A stretch of DNA of 64,000 nucleotides from Luteimicrobium sp049844995 (GCF_049844995.1 NZ_JBNCMC010000001.1:434001-498000), one strand, 5' to 3'. Positions 44,809 to 53,944 are shown, counted from the first letter of the stretch. Translations and numbers: made by a program. Notes: generated from the sequence alone by a model not told the origin.

Positions 44809-46068
44809 CTAGCCCCGCCGGTCCGGCGCGCGCAGCCGGTCGGCCCTGGCGCTGAGGTAGCGCCGCTCCGGCAGGCTCGTGGTCAGGCGCCCGGCGTCGC
44901 GGTACGCGCGGGCGGCGGCCTCGTCGTCGCCGGCCAGCTCGAGCAGGTGCGCGCGGGTCGAGAGGAGCCGATGGTGCCGCCCGACGCGACGGTCGGCGTC
45001 GAGCGTGCCGAGCAGCGCGAGCCCCTGCTCGGGACCGTGCACCATCGCGACGGCGACGGCGCGGTTCAGCGTCACCATCGGCCCCGGGTCGACGCGTTCG
45101 AGCAGCTCGTAGAGCACGAGGACCTGCGCCCAGTCGGTCGCCTCGACCGATGGCGCCTCGTCGTGCACGGCGGCGATCGCCGCCTGGAGCTGGTACGGCC
45201 CGACGGCGCCGCGCGGCAGCGTGGCCGACACGAGCTCGACACCCTCGGCGATCGCGCCGCCGTCCCAGCGGTCGCGGTCCTGCTCGGCGAGCGGGACGAG
45301 CTCGCCGCCCGGGCCGGTGCGGGCCGCGCGGCGCGCGTCGGTGAGGAGCATGAGGGCGAGCAGCCCCGCGACCTCCGGCTCGTCCGGCAGGAGCCGGCGG
45401 AGCAGGCGGCCGAGGCGGATCGCCTCCGTCGACAGGTCGGGTGCGGTCAGCCGGTCGCCGGCGCTCGCGGTGTAACCCTCGTTGAAGACGAGGTAGACCA
45501 CGTGCAGGACGGCCGCGAGGCGCGCGGGGCGCTCGTCGGGCGCGGGCAGCGCGAACGGGAGGCCGCTCGCGCGCACCGTCTGCTTGGCGCGGCTGATCCG
45601 CTGCGCCATGGTGGGCTCGGGGACGAGGAACGCGGCGGCGATCTGCGCCGTCCGCAGACCACCGACGGCTCGTAGCGTGAGGGCGACCTGGCTCGGGACG
45701 GACAGCGCCGGGTGGCAGCACAGGAAGAGCAGGACGAGGGAGTCGTCGACGTCGCCCGCCGGACGGGCGTCCGCGGGCCCGGCGAGGAGCGCGGCGTCGG
45801 GGGTAGCGACGGCGAGGGCGTGCTCGCGGCGTCGGCGGGACGCGTCACTGCGGGCGGCGTCGAGAAGCTCCCGGGCCGCGACGGTCACGAGCCAGCCGCG
45901 GGGGTTGTCGGGCAGACCCGTCGTCGGCCAGCGCCGCGCGGCCTTGAGCAGCGCCTCCTGGGTGGCGTCCTCGCAGGCCTCGAACTGGCCGTAGCGACGC
46001 ACCAGCGCGCCGAGGACCTGCGGCGCGAGCTCGCGCAGCAGGTCCTCGACGCCGCGGGAGGAGTCCAC
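44809..46068 (-). CDS. ECF42-type RNA polymerase sigma factor with C-terminal helical domain
   Basis: A 419-residue protein from GTG 46068. Sigma region 2 is FEACEDATQEALLKAARRWP, and region 4 is LRAVGGLRTAQIAAAFLV, PEPTMAQRISRAKQ. Beyond residue 180 lies the long TPR/DUF6596-like extension (YLVFNEGYTAS, VLYELLERVDPGPMVTLNRAVAVA, LLSTRAHLLELAG) that defines ECF42. There is no anti-sigma factor; in this group the extension is thought to regulate activity. It follows the DGPF gene by 6 nt. Matching promoters lie upstream of that operon and of the divergent gene. Confidence 0.92.
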   Translation of the reverse strand: MDSSRGVEDLLRELAPQVLGALVRRYGQFEACEDATQEALLKAARRWPTTGLPDNPRGWLVTVAARELLDAARSDASRRRREHALAVATPDAALLAGPADARPAGDVDDSLVLLFLCCHPALSVPSQVALTLRAVGGLRTAQIAAAFLVPEPTMAQRISRAKQTVRASGLPFALPAPDERPARLAAVLHVVYLVFNEGYTASAGDRLTAPDLSTEAIRLGRLLRRLLPDEPEVAGLLALMLLTDARRAARTGPGGELVPLAEQDRDRWDGGAIAEGVELVSATLPRGAVGPYQLQAAIAAVHDEAPSVEATDWAQVLVLYELLERVDPGPMVTLNRAVAVAMVHGPEQGLALLGTLDADRRVGRHHRLLSTRAHLLELAGDDEAAARAYRDAGRLTTSLPERRYLSARADRLRAPDRRG

Positions 46069-46074
46069 GGCGCC

Positions 46075-46437
46075 TCAGGCGTCGAGCGCGGACTCGTTGA
46101 GGATCGGCCACACCTCGGTGGGGTTCTGGTCGGCCCACGGCATGTCCGCGGCGATCTCGAGGGCCCGGGCCTCGTCGACGACGTCGATCAGGTAGAACGT
46201 CGACAGGTACTCCTTGGTCTCGAGGTACGGGCCGTCGGTGACGAGCGGCGCACCGTCGGCGCGCCGGACCAGCCGCGACGCCGCGGCGTCCGCCAGCCCG
46301 TAGCCGCCCAGGAGCTCGCCGGTCTCGTGGTAGCGCTTGTTGAACGCGTCCTGCTTGGCGATCTCGGTCGGCCAGTCCTCGGCCGGGATCGAGTCCCACT
46401 TCTCCTGGTTGCCGTAGATCATCAGCACGTACTTCAT
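46075..46437 (-). CDS. DGPF/YCII-family protein (ECF42 partner)
   Basis: A 120-residue protein starting MKYVLMIYGNQEKW. It has the YCII fold with the signature LVTDGPYLETKEYLSTFYLI (DGPF as DGPY) and PWADQNPTEVWPI near the end. DGPF proteins are the usual companions and targets of ECF42 sigma factors; their biochemical role is unknown. GAGGAG lies before ATG 46437. The upstream TGTCGA-N17-CGTC promoter implies positive autoregulation with the sigma gene. Confidence 0.9.
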   Translation of the reverse strand: MKYVLMIYGNQEKWDSIPAEDWPTEIAKQDAFNKRYHETGELLGGYGLADAAASRLVRRADGAPLVTDGPYLETKEYLSTFYLIDVVDEARALEIAADMPWADQNPTEVWPILNESALDA

Positions 46438-46495
46438 GGCCTGCTTCTCCTCGAGGTCCTGGCGTCCGGTGCGCCGGGCGGCGCTCCGAGGACCA

Positions 46496-46522
46496 GACGG
46501 AGCCGGTCCGCGTTCCTCGACA
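46496..46522 (-). promoter_or_regulatory. ECF42-type promoter for the DGPF-sigma operon
   Basis: Reading on the minus strand, TGTCGA (46522-46517), 17 nt, then CGTC (46499-46496), 58 nt before the DGPF start. This equals the ECF42 consensus as I recall it (TGTCGA at -35, CGA/TC at -10). Confidence 0.75.
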
Positions 46523-46562
46523 TGCCCGGCCGGCGTGACCCCGGCCCGGCTCCACGAGCGGA

Positions 46563-46589
46563 TGTCGAGCGGCAGCACCCGGTTCCGTC
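46563..46589 (+). promoter_or_regulatory. ECF42-type promoter for the DUF6069 gene
   Basis: TGTCGA (46563-46568), 17 nt, then CGTC (46586-46589), 52 nt before ATG 46642. It is identical in elements and spacing to the divergent promoter at 46496-46522, separated from it by 40 bp. Confidence 0.75.
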
Positions 46590-46641
46590 CTGTTCCTGAC
46601 GACGCGGCGACCGTCCGCGTCGACGGACGAAGGAGACTGCC

Positions 46642-47082
46642 ATGACCACCACGATCCTCCCCGGCGTGTCCCGCGCGGCACGGACATGGCCGGTGTGGTG
46701 GGTGAACGTGCTCGCCGGCCTGGCCGCCGCGGTCGCCACCGAGCTGTACGGGCTGGTCGCCCGCGCGTCCGGCGTCCCGATGGAGGCGGCGAGCCCCGGT
46801 GCTTCGGCGCCCACCGCCGTCACCGTGGGAATGTTCGCCATGGGCACCTTGGTGGCCACGTTCTGGAGCACGCCCGTCGTGCTGGCTGTGGCGCGCTGGG
46901 CCCGCCGGCCCGCGCGCACCTACCGGGCGATCGCCGTCGTCGTGCTGGTCGTGTCGTTCCTCGCGCCGCTGACGTCGACAGGCACCGCGACCGCCACGAA
47001 GGTGGTGCTCTGCGGGGCGCACGTGCTCGCGGCCTCGATCATCGTCCCGGTCGTGGCCGCGCGGCTGGGCGTGCTCCGGTGA
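46642..47082 (+). CDS. DUF6069-like four-helix membrane protein
   Basis: A 146-residue protein with AAGGAG before ATG 46642. Four helices are visible: about 19-42, 58-82, 92-108 and 118-140, with Pro/Gly-rich links. It resembles the DUF6069 family of actinobacterial membrane proteins; no function is known. Its promoter carries the same elements as the ECF42 operon promoter, so it probably belongs to that regulon. Confidence 0.75.
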   Translation: MTTTILPGVSRAARTWPVWWVNVLAGLAAAVATELYGLVARASGVPMEAASPGASAPTAVTVGMFAMGTLVATFWSTPVVLAVARWARRPARTYRAIAVVVLVVSFLAPLTSTGTATATKVVLCGAHVLAASIIVPVVAARLGVLR

Positions 47083-47124
47083 GGTCGGAGGGTGCGTGTC
47101 GGAGCCGCGGTCCACGATGGGCCC

Positions 47125-47451
47125 ATGGCCTACGACGAGGTGCTCGCGCAGCGCGTCCGCGACAGGATCGGCGCGGACCTCGCAGTGAGCGAGAAGCGCA
47201 TGTTCGGCGGTCTGTCGTTCCTGTGGGACGGCCGGATCGCCGTCGCGATCCGTCGTGACGGGCTGCTGATCCGCGTGGGGCCGGACGACGTCGAGCTCGC
47301 CCTCACCGAGCCCGGCACCCAGCAGGCGGTGATGGGCGGCCGCGAGATGCGGGGCTGGATCACGGTCGAGGGCGAGGTCCTCGACGACGACGCGCTCGAG
47401 ACGTGGATCCGCACCGGCGTCGAGTCGGCGGCCCGCCTGCCGGGGGAGTGA
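47125..47451 (+). CDS. TfoX/Sxy N-terminal domain protein
   Basis: A 108-residue protein from ATG 47125. The TfoX-N fold is recognisable by SEKRMFGGLSFLWDGRIAVA, then RVGPDDVELAL and a C-terminal helical part. Single-domain forms are common in Actinomycetota and are not known to control competence, unlike TfoX of Haemophilus. Its role is unknown and it is cytosolic. Confidence 0.85.
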   Translation: MAYDEVLAQRVRDRIGADLAVSEKRMFGGLSFLWDGRIAVAIRRDGLLIRVGPDDVELALTEPGTQQAVMGGREMRGWITVEGEVLDDDALETWIRTGVESAARLPGE

Positions 47452-47514
47452 TCCTCGCGCCCGACGTGCGGTGAGCGGTCGCCGTGGTCGGGGGCGGGCC
47501 GTACGGTCGGGTCC

Positions 47515-48678
47515 ATGGGCACCACCGAGGGCGCTGCCGTGGAGATCGAGGTCGCCGGTCGCGCGGTGCGCGTCTCCAGCCCGGACCGTGTGATCTTCGA
47601 GGCGACCGACCGCACGCCCGCCGTCACCAAGCTCGACGTCGCGCGCTACTACGCTGCCGTCGCGACGCGCGGCGGACGCCCCGGGGAGGCGCGCCCGGCC
47701 GCCGTCGCCGGGGGAGCGCCGTCGGACGTGGGCGGCCTGCTGCGCGCGCTGTGGCACCGCCCGACGACGCTCGAGCGGTGGCCACGCGGTGTGCGGGAGG
47801 GCATGGTGCTCGCGACCCGCCAGGGGCACGAGCGCGACGCCGACGCGTTCTACCAGAAGCGCGTGCCGTCGGGCGCGCCGGGCTACGTCGAGACGGCGAC
47901 CATCGCGTTCCCGTCGGGCCGGACCGCGGACGAGATCGCGCCGACCGAGCCCGCCGTGCCGGTCTGGGCGGCGCACATGGGGACGATCGTGTTCCACCCG
48001 TGGCCCGTCCGGAGCGGGGACGTCGAGCACCCCGACGAGCTGCGCATCGACCTCGACCCGCAGCCGGGCACCGACTTCGCCGACGCACGCCGCGTCGCGA
48101 TGGCCGCCCGCGACCTGCTCACGGAGGTCGGGATCCGGGGCTTCCCGAAGACGTCGGGGAACCGGGGCGTGCACGTGTTCGTGCGGATCGAGCCGCGCTG
48201 GACGTTCACCGACGTGCGGCACGCGGCGATCGCGTTCGGGCGCGAGCTCGGCCGACGGATCGACGGCGTCACGACGGCGTGGTGGAAGGAGGAGCGCGGC
48301 GAGGCGATCTTCGTGGACTACAACCAGAACGCGCGCGACCGCACCATCGCGAGCGCCTACTCGATCCGCCCGAGGCCCGGCGCGCCCGTCTCGACGCCGA
48401 TCACCTGGGACGAGCTCGCGGACGTCGACGACCCGCGGGTCTTCCACGTCGGGACCGTGCCCGCGCGGCTGGAGCCCGGCGGAGGGCCCAACGGCGACGG
48501 CGTCGACCCGTGGGCCGAGATCGACGACGTCGCGCACTCGCTCGAGCCGCTCCTCGCCTGGTACGAGCGGGACGAGAGCGAGGGGCTCGGCGACCTGCCG
48601 TACCCGCCCGAGCACCCGAAGATGGCCGGCGAGCCGCGGCGCGTGCAGCCCAGCCGGGCGCGCAAGGAGCCGGACTGA
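47515..48678 (+). CDS. LigD-type polymerase domain protein (NHEJ primase-polymerase)
   Basis: A 387-residue stand-alone POL domain. Catalytic acids are Asp179 and Asp181 (LRIDLDPQPG) and Asp268 (AIFVDYNQN). FPKTSGNRGVHVFVRI and TLERWPRGV are further family motifs. Such enzymes add ribonucleotides and fill gaps at double-strand breaks with Ku and a ligase. Here it lacks fused ligase or nuclease domains; a separate LigC-type ligase lies 8 kb away, and no Ku gene is in the window. Confidence 0.88.
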   Translation: MGTTEGAAVEIEVAGRAVRVSSPDRVIFEATDRTPAVTKLDVARYYAAVATRGGRPGEARPAAVAGGAPSDVGGLLRALWHRPTTLERWPRGVREGMVLATRQGHERDADAFYQKRVPSGAPGYVETATIAFPSGRTADEIAPTEPAVPVWAAHMGTIVFHPWPVRSGDVEHPDELRIDLDPQPGTDFADARRVAMAARDLLTEVGIRGFPKTSGNRGVHVFVRIEPRWTFTDVRHAAIAFGRELGRRIDGVTTAWWKEERGEAIFVDYNQNARDRTIASAYSIRPRPGAPVSTPITWDELADVDDPRVFHVGTVPARLEPGGGPNGDGVDPWAEIDDVAHSLEPLLAWYERDESEGLGDLPYPPEHPKMAGEPRRVQPSRARKEPD

Positions 48679-48735
48679 CCGTTGCGCGCCGGAAAGCCTC
48701 GAACTCGACGAGCGGTGAGCACCTAGGGTGGCCTG

Positions 48736-50985
48736 GTGCCCGACGAGACCCCGTCCACCACCATCCCCGACACCCCCCGAGCCGAGAAGCGTCCGACGAC
48801 GCGCACCCACCACGGCGACACGTTCGTCGACGACTACGAGTGGCTGCGCGACAAGTCGGACCCCGACGTGATCGCGTACCTCGAGGCCGAGAACGCGCAC
48901 ACCCAGGGCGCGACGGCGCACCTCGCCCCGCTGCGCTCGCGGCTGTTCGAGGAGATCAAGTCCCGCACGCAGGAGACCGACCTGAGCGTCCCGGTCCGCG
49001 AGGGCGGCTACTGGTACGTGACGCGCACCGTCGAGGGCAAGCAGTACCCGGTCCACGTCCGCATCCCCGTCGACAGCCCGGACGACTGGACCCCGCCCGC
49101 CCTGCCCGACGACGGCAGCGCGCTCCCAGGCGAGCAGCTTCTCCTCGACCAGAACGTCGAGGCCGAGGGGCACGACTTCTTCTCGCTCGGCTCGTTCGAC
49201 GTCACGCCCGACGGCGCCCGAGCGCTGTACGCGGTGGACGTCGACGGGGACGAGCGCTACCTGCTCCGCGTCCGCGACCTCACGACGGGCGAGGACCTCC
49301 CCGACGCCGTCCCCGGCACCTCTCCGGGCGCGTTCTTCGCGCCCGACGGCGAGCACCTCTTCTACACGACCGTCGACGACGCGTGGCGCCCCGACACCCT
49401 GTGGCGCCACCGCGTCGGTGACCCGGTCGAGGACGACGTGAAGGTCTTCCACGAGCCCGACGAGCGGTTCTGGCTGGGCGCGGGGCTGACCCGGTCCAGG
49501 CAGTTCATCGTGATCGAGATGGGCTCGAAGATCACGTCCGAGGTGTGGCTGCTGCCCGCCGACGACGTCACGGGCGACCCGCGCGTCGTCTGGCCGCGGC
49601 GCGAGGGGGTCGAGTACGCCGTCGAGCACGTGATCCTGCCGGACGCCGGGGGCGAGCGGGCGGACGCCGTCCTCGTCCTCCACAACGGCGGCTCGGGCGA
49701 GGCTCCGGAGAACTTCGAGCTCGCGCTCTCCAAGCTGCCCGGGGGCGAGCCGCTCGTGCCGGAGCACGCGGTCACGGTCGTGCCGTCGTCGTCGGGTACG
49801 AGGCTGGAGGACGTCGACGCGTTCGACGGGCACGTCGTGGTGTCGTTCCGTCGCGACGGGTTGGCGCGGGTCGGCGTCGTGCCGCTCTCGCCCCTGACCG
49901 GCCCGTTCGCGCCGGCGTTCACCGGAAGCGAGGCCGCGGAGCCCTGGGACGTGCAGGAGATCCCGTTCGACCAGCCGCTGTTCACGGTCGGCGCGGGCGC
50001 CAACCCGGAGTTCGGGCAGCCGGCGGTGCGCCTGGCGTACGCGTCGTTCGTCGAGCCGGCGACGGTCTACGACTACGTCGTCGCGACGGGTGAGCTGCGC
50101 GAGCTCAAGCGGCAGCCGGTGCTCCCGGACCCGGACGGCCGTCCGTTCGACCCGGCCGAGTACGTGCAGCGCCGCGAGTGGGCCACCGCCGACGACGGCA
50201 CCCAGGTCCCGGTGTCGCTCGTCTGGCGGCGGGACGCGCTGGGCCTGGACAACGCCGGCACGCGCGCCGAGCCGGCGCCGCTGCTCCTCTACGGGTACGG
50301 CTCCTACGAGACGAGCATCGACCCGTCGTTCTCCATCGCGCGCCTGTCGCTGCTGGACCGCGGCGTCGTGTTCGCCGTCGCGCACGTGCGGGGCGGCGGC
50401 GAGCTGGGCCGCCGCTGGTACGACGACGGCAAGGAGCTCACCAAGAAGCACACGTTCACAGACTTCGTCGCGGTCGGACGCCACCTCGTGGGCGCGGGGT
50501 GGACGAGCCCCGAGCGCATGGTCGCCGACGGCCGCAGCGCCGGCGGGCTCCTCATGGGTGCGGTCGCCAACCTCGCGCCCGAGCTGTTCGCGGGCATCCA
50601 CGCGGGCGTGCCGTTCGTCGACGCGCTGACGTCGATCCTCGACCCGTCGCTCCCGCTGACCGTCGTCGAGTGGGACGAGTGGGGCGACCCGCTGCACGAC
50701 GCCGACGTCTACCGGTACATGAAGTCGTACACGCCCTACGAGAACGTGCGCGACGACGCCGCCTACCCGCGCATCCTCGCGACCACGAGCCTCAACGACA
50801 CCCGCGTGCTGTACGTCGAGCCGGCCAAGTGGACGGCCCGGCTGCGCGACGTCGGCGCGCCCGTCCTGCTCAAGACGGAGATGAGCGCGGGGCACGGCGG
50901 GGTCTCGGGGCGCTACGCCCGGTGGGAGGAGATCGCGTTCGAGGACGCGTGGATCCTCGACGTGCTGGGCCTCGCCGGCGCGTAG
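48736..50985 (+). CDS. ptrB: Oligopeptidase B (S9A prolyl-oligopeptidase family)
   Basis: A 749-residue cytosolic enzyme. The N-terminus THHGDTFVDDYEWLRDKSDP is typical of the family. A seven-bladed propeller covers about 80-450. The alpha/beta hydrolase domain has Ser601 (DGRSAGGLLMG), Asp688 (SLNDTRVLYVE) and His720 (SAGHGGVSGRY). Family members cut short peptides after basic residues. VHLRGGGELGR-like AHVRGGGELGR is present. The stop is one base away from the convergent CYTH-CHAD stop. Confidence 0.92.
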   Translation: MPDETPSTTIPDTPRAEKRPTTRTHHGDTFVDDYEWLRDKSDPDVIAYLEAENAHTQGATAHLAPLRSRLFEEIKSRTQETDLSVPVREGGYWYVTRTVEGKQYPVHVRIPVDSPDDWTPPALPDDGSALPGEQLLLDQNVEAEGHDFFSLGSFDVTPDGARALYAVDVDGDERYLLRVRDLTTGEDLPDAVPGTSPGAFFAPDGEHLFYTTVDDAWRPDTLWRHRVGDPVEDDVKVFHEPDERFWLGAGLTRSRQFIVIEMGSKITSEVWLLPADDVTGDPRVVWPRREGVEYAVEHVILPDAGGERADAVLVLHNGGSGEAPENFELALSKLPGGEPLVPEHAVTVVPSSSGTRLEDVDAFDGHVVVSFRRDGLARVGVVPLSPLTGPFAPAFTGSEAAEPWDVQEIPFDQPLFTVGAGANPEFGQPAVRLAYASFVEPATVYDYVVATGELRELKRQPVLPDPDGRPFDPAEYVQRREWATADDGTQVPVSLVWRRDALGLDNAGTRAEPAPLLLYGYGSYETSIDPSFSIARLSLLDRGVVFAVAHVRGGGELGRRWYDDGKELTKKHTFTDFVAVGRHLVGAGWTSPERMVADGRSAGGLLMGAVANLAPELFAGIHAGVPFVDALTSILDPSLPLTVVEWDEWGDPLHDADVYRYMKSYTPYENVRDDAAYPRILATTSLNDTRVLYVEPAKWTARLRDVGAPVLLKTEMSAGHGGVSGRYARWEEIAFEDAWILDVLGLAGA

Positions 50986-50986
50986 C

Positions 50987-52585
50987 TCAGCGTGTCCAGC
51001 GTCGCAGCCGGCGGCGTGAGGCGGACGCCCAGGCGTCGTGCGCGTCGGCGAGCGCGGCCTGCGCCCGGGCGCGCTCCAGCCCGACGAGCAGCCCGTACGT
51101 GAAGGCGTTCTCCCCGGACAGGTGCGCGCGCATCCCCAGCTCGCGGAAGAGGCCGGCGAGCACGACGGCGTCGTGGTGCGCCCCCAGGACGTCCTGCACG
51201 TCCTCGAGCGCGTCGGCGAGCCGCGCCGCTGGTTCGCCCGCCACCACGACCGCCGCCTCCGCGGCATACCGGGCCGCCTTGAGCTTCTTGCGGGCGTCGT
51301 GCATCGCGTCGGCGAGCCGGGGCGCCGTGGCGTCCGGACCCCGCGTCCCTGGCTCGGCGGGGTCCGTGGGCGGCACCGAGTCGCTGCCCGTCGCCCGGGC
51401 CAGCCCGGCGAGGACGACCTCGCCCGCCTCCATCCGTCGCCGCGCGCGCCGGAACGCGTGCCGCACCACCCGGGCGGCGACGTCGGGCGCGGGCTCGCCG
51501 GCGCGCTCTCGCACCGGGGGATCGTCGGCGAGCGCGTCGAGCCCGGACAGCAGCGCGCGGTAGCGGTCGCTGTCCATGAGCTCGACGGCGTCCCGCACGG
51601 CCGTGCGGTAGCCGGCGTCGAGAGCGTCCGCGAGCCGGGCGCGCACCGGCCCGACGACGAGCTCGTCCGGCAGCCCGTCGAGCAGTCCGCGCACCCGGTC
51701 GCGCTGCACCTCGTGATCGCGGGCGGCCCCGAGCGCTCCGCCCCACCAGCGCAGCTCGTCCCGGACCGGCTCGACGGTGTCGCGGTCGAGGACGGGCCGG
51801 AACGTCCGGAGGGTCGAGCGAAGGCGTCGCGCCGCGACCCGGGCGGCGTGCACCGCGTCCGGCTCGTCGCGGCGCACCCGGGGGTCGGCGTCGAGCAGTG
51901 CGTCCACCTGCTCGCGCAGGTACCGGGTGACCAGCTCGGCACCGGTGGTCGGCGGGACGGTCGCCGGCCGGCCCCCGTACCAGCTCGCGCCCAGCCCGAG
52001 CGCGCGCTCCAGCTTGACGGGCAGCGGGGCCGGGTTCGCTCCCGACTCCTCCAGGCGATCGACGACGCGACCCAGGAGCGTGGTGTCGCCGTCGACGAGC
52101 TCGACCTCGACCTCGCGCCACGCCTCGTCGCCGCGCTCGGTCGACGCGAGCACGTCGTCCACCGCGACCGACGCGAGCACGTCGCCGCCCGGGCCGAGCA
52201 GCAGGGTGGTCGCGCGCTCGGTCCGCAGCCGCGCGACCGGGCGCAGGGCGGCGCCGAGCCTCACCCCGTCGACCAGTGCCGCGAGCTCGGCGGGCGGTGC
52301 CTCGTCGTCGGCCGGTCCGAGCGGCGCACGGACCTCGGTCCGTCCGTCTCCCGCGGGCAGCTTGAGGTGCCAGCCCTCGTCGTCGCCCCCGACGCGGCGA
52401 CGCAGCGTGATGCCTCGCCGCAGCAGCGCCAGCCGGGGCGTGTCGAGGTAGGTCGCGTCGAGCGTCAGGGAGGCCAGGTCGCGCGAGCCGGAGACGCCGT
52501 CGACACCGGACGGACCGTCGAGCGTGGGCGGCGACCAGCCGACGGGCACGTCGAGCGTGCGCTCGACCTCGAGCGACGCGCTCAT
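50987..52585 (-). CDS. CYTH-CHAD domain protein (polyphosphate-related)
   Basis: A 532-residue protein. The CYTH domain (1-200) begins SLEVERTLDV and has paired charged strands (TLDATYLDTP, LRRRVGGDDEGWHLKLPAGD, WREVEVELVDG). The CHAD domain (about 230-530) contains VHAARVAARRLRSTLRTFRP and AMHDARKKLKAARYAAE, with conserved His residues. CYTH hydrolyses triphosphates and CHAD binds polyphosphate, so a role in inorganic polyphosphate handling is likely. The ATG overlaps the upstream gene's stop by 4 nt. Confidence 0.9.
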   Translation of the reverse strand: MSASLEVERTLDVPVGWSPPTLDGPSGVDGVSGSRDLASLTLDATYLDTPRLALLRRGITLRRRVGGDDEGWHLKLPAGDGRTEVRAPLGPADDEAPPAELAALVDGVRLGAALRPVARLRTERATTLLLGPGGDVLASVAVDDVLASTERGDEAWREVEVELVDGDTTLLGRVVDRLEESGANPAPLPVKLERALGLGASWYGGRPATVPPTTGAELVTRYLREQVDALLDADPRVRRDEPDAVHAARVAARRLRSTLRTFRPVLDRDTVEPVRDELRWWGGALGAARDHEVQRDRVRGLLDGLPDELVVGPVRARLADALDAGYRTAVRDAVELMDSDRYRALLSGLDALADDPPVRERAGEPAPDVAARVVRHAFRRARRRMEAGEVVLAGLARATGSDSVPPTDPAEPGTRGPDATAPRLADAMHDARKKLKAARYAAEAAVVVAGEPAARLADALEDVQDVLGAHHDAVVLAGLFRELGMRAHLSGENAFTYGLLVGLERARAQAALADAHDAWASASRRRLRRWTR

Positions 52586-53016
52586 GCCGGGCCAGGGGAG
52601 GTGCGGTCGAGCACGACGAGCGGCAGCTCGCGTCCGGCCTTCGCCTCGTGGTCGGTGAAGAACGGGTAGGCCAGGACGAGCCGCTCCCAGAGCCCGGCGC
52701 GCTCGGACCCGGCGGCCACCCGCGCCACCGCGTCGTACGCGTCGCCGTCGACCTCGACGTGGACCACCGGGTCGTCGACCAGGTTGTGGAACCAGCCCGG
52801 CGCCCGGCGCGACCCGGCGCCGGACGCGACCACGAACCGCAGCCCGGTGGGCTCGTCGTCGACGACGAGCATGGGGGTGGTGCGCAGTTCGCCGCTGCGC
52901 CTGCCGCGAGTCGTGAGCAGGACCAGCCGGTCGCGATGCATCCCGTCGACCGGCCCGCCCGCCCGGAACTGCTCGACGACGCGGCGGTTGGTCGCAAGCT
53001 GCTGCTCGTCCGTCAT
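52582..53016 (-). CDS. Deazaflavin-dependent nitroreductase (DDN)-family protein
   Basis: A 144-residue protein from ATG 53016. LVLLTTRGRRSGELRTTPML is the hallmark of the DDN/F420-dependent split-barrel family, followed by GSRRAPGWFHNLVDDPVVHVE and LAYPFFTDHE. Members use F420H2 to reduce quinones or nitro compounds near the membrane. It is the first gene of a two-gene unit with the CYTH-CHAD gene, and divergent from the TetR gene, whose operators lie in the shared region. Confidence 0.85.
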   Translation of the reverse strand: MTDEQQLATNRRVVEQFRAGGPVDGMHRDRLVLLTTRGRRSGELRTTPMLVVDDEPTGLRFVVASGAGSRRAPGWFHNLVDDPVVHVEVDGDAYDAVARVAAGSERAGLWERLVLAYPFFTDHEAKAGRELPLVVLDRTSPGPA

Positions 53017-53073
53017 CGCTCCATGGTGCGTCGCGCGGCCGGGAGACGCCGGGTGAGACACGTGTCACACGAC

Positions 53074-53105
53074 CTGCACTCCGTGCAGACTTGCACTCTG
53101 TGCAA
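53074..53105. promoter_or_regulatory. Tandem TetR operators
   Basis: Two 15-bp palindromes, CTGCACTCCGTGCAG (53074-53088) and TTGCACTCTGTGCAA (53091-53105), lie 17 bp apart, 23-54 nt before the TetR start. Both have perfect 6-bp or longer arms. They probably bind the adjacent TetR protein. Confidence 0.75.
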
Positions 53106-53127
53106 CTCGCGGCGCATGCTGGACGGC

Positions 53128-53808
53128 ATGACCCTTCTCGCCCCCGACGACGCCCGCCCGGCGCCCGACCTTCGCGCCCGCAAGCGCGAGGCCACGCGCG
53201 AGGCGCTCGCGACCGCGGCGTTCGCGCTGGCTCGGGAGCACGGCCTGGACGGGTTCACCGTCGACGACGTCGCCCGCCGCGCCGACGTGTCCCGCCGGAC
53301 CTTCTTCAACTACTTCAGCTCCAAGGAGCAGGCGGTCACCGCGATCGTCCAGCTCCAGCTCGCGGAGCTCCTCGACGACGTCGAGCGCGCCATCGCCGAG
53401 GAGCAGGAGGCGCTGGAGCGCGGCTCCGACGGCGCCGGCCACGATCTCCTGGACATGGCGGTGCGCACGCTGCTGTCGCCCGGGTCGGTCGAGACGTTCC
53501 GGGCGCTCATCGCGCTCGCCGAGGACAGCCCGGAGCTCGTGCCGCACCTCGCGGGCCTCGAGCACTCCGCCGGCGACCAGGTCGTCGATCTGATGCGCGG
53601 CAAGGCGGCCGCCCACGCCGGCGTCGAGCTGCAGCCCGTGTACGCGTACGCGATCCCGGGCGCGATCATCGCGACCGTCGGAGCCGTGTACTCGCGCCGG
53701 CTCCACGTGCGCGAGGTCGACGGCGACGCCGACGGTGCGCTCGCGCTCGACGACGTGATCGACCAGCTCCGTGCCCTCCTCCCGCCCATGGCCGAGTGCC
53801 GGACCTGA
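53128..53808 (+). CDS. TetR-family regulator of an MMPL exporter
   Basis: A 226-residue protein from ATG 53128. The helix-turn-helix is FTVDDVARRADVSRRTFFNYF, of the branch common for actinobacterial exporter regulators. The rest is a helical ligand-binding domain. Tandem palindromes upstream imply autorepression. The MMPL gene follows after 136 bp, where I see no further feature except a ribosome site. Confidence 0.9.
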   Translation: MTLLAPDDARPAPDLRARKREATREALATAAFALAREHGLDGFTVDDVARRADVSRRTFFNYFSSKEQAVTAIVQLQLAELLDDVERAIAEEQEALERGSDGAGHDLLDMAVRTLLSPGSVETFRALIALAEDSPELVPHLAGLEHSAGDQVVDLMRGKAAAHAGVELQPVYAYAIPGAIIATVGAVYSRRLHVREVDGDADGALALDDVIDQLRALLPPMAECRT

Positions 53809-53944
53809 TGTCACGTCCCGGCCGCCCGCCCCGTCTCTCCTAGCGAGCACCCCGCCCGACCCCTTGTCAGCACCACCCGCACCATCCCGTTCCAGGCTCC
53901 GACGACGCAGCCGCACCACTCAGCACCACTCTGAGGAGCCCCAC

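Noticed and set aside
46075..51942. Very long open frame on the minus strand (nearly 2000 codons)
   Set aside because: Only its last 120 codons are a real gene (DGPF). The rest is antisense to well-supported genes and is Arg/Ala/Pro-rich, as expected from third-position GC bias.
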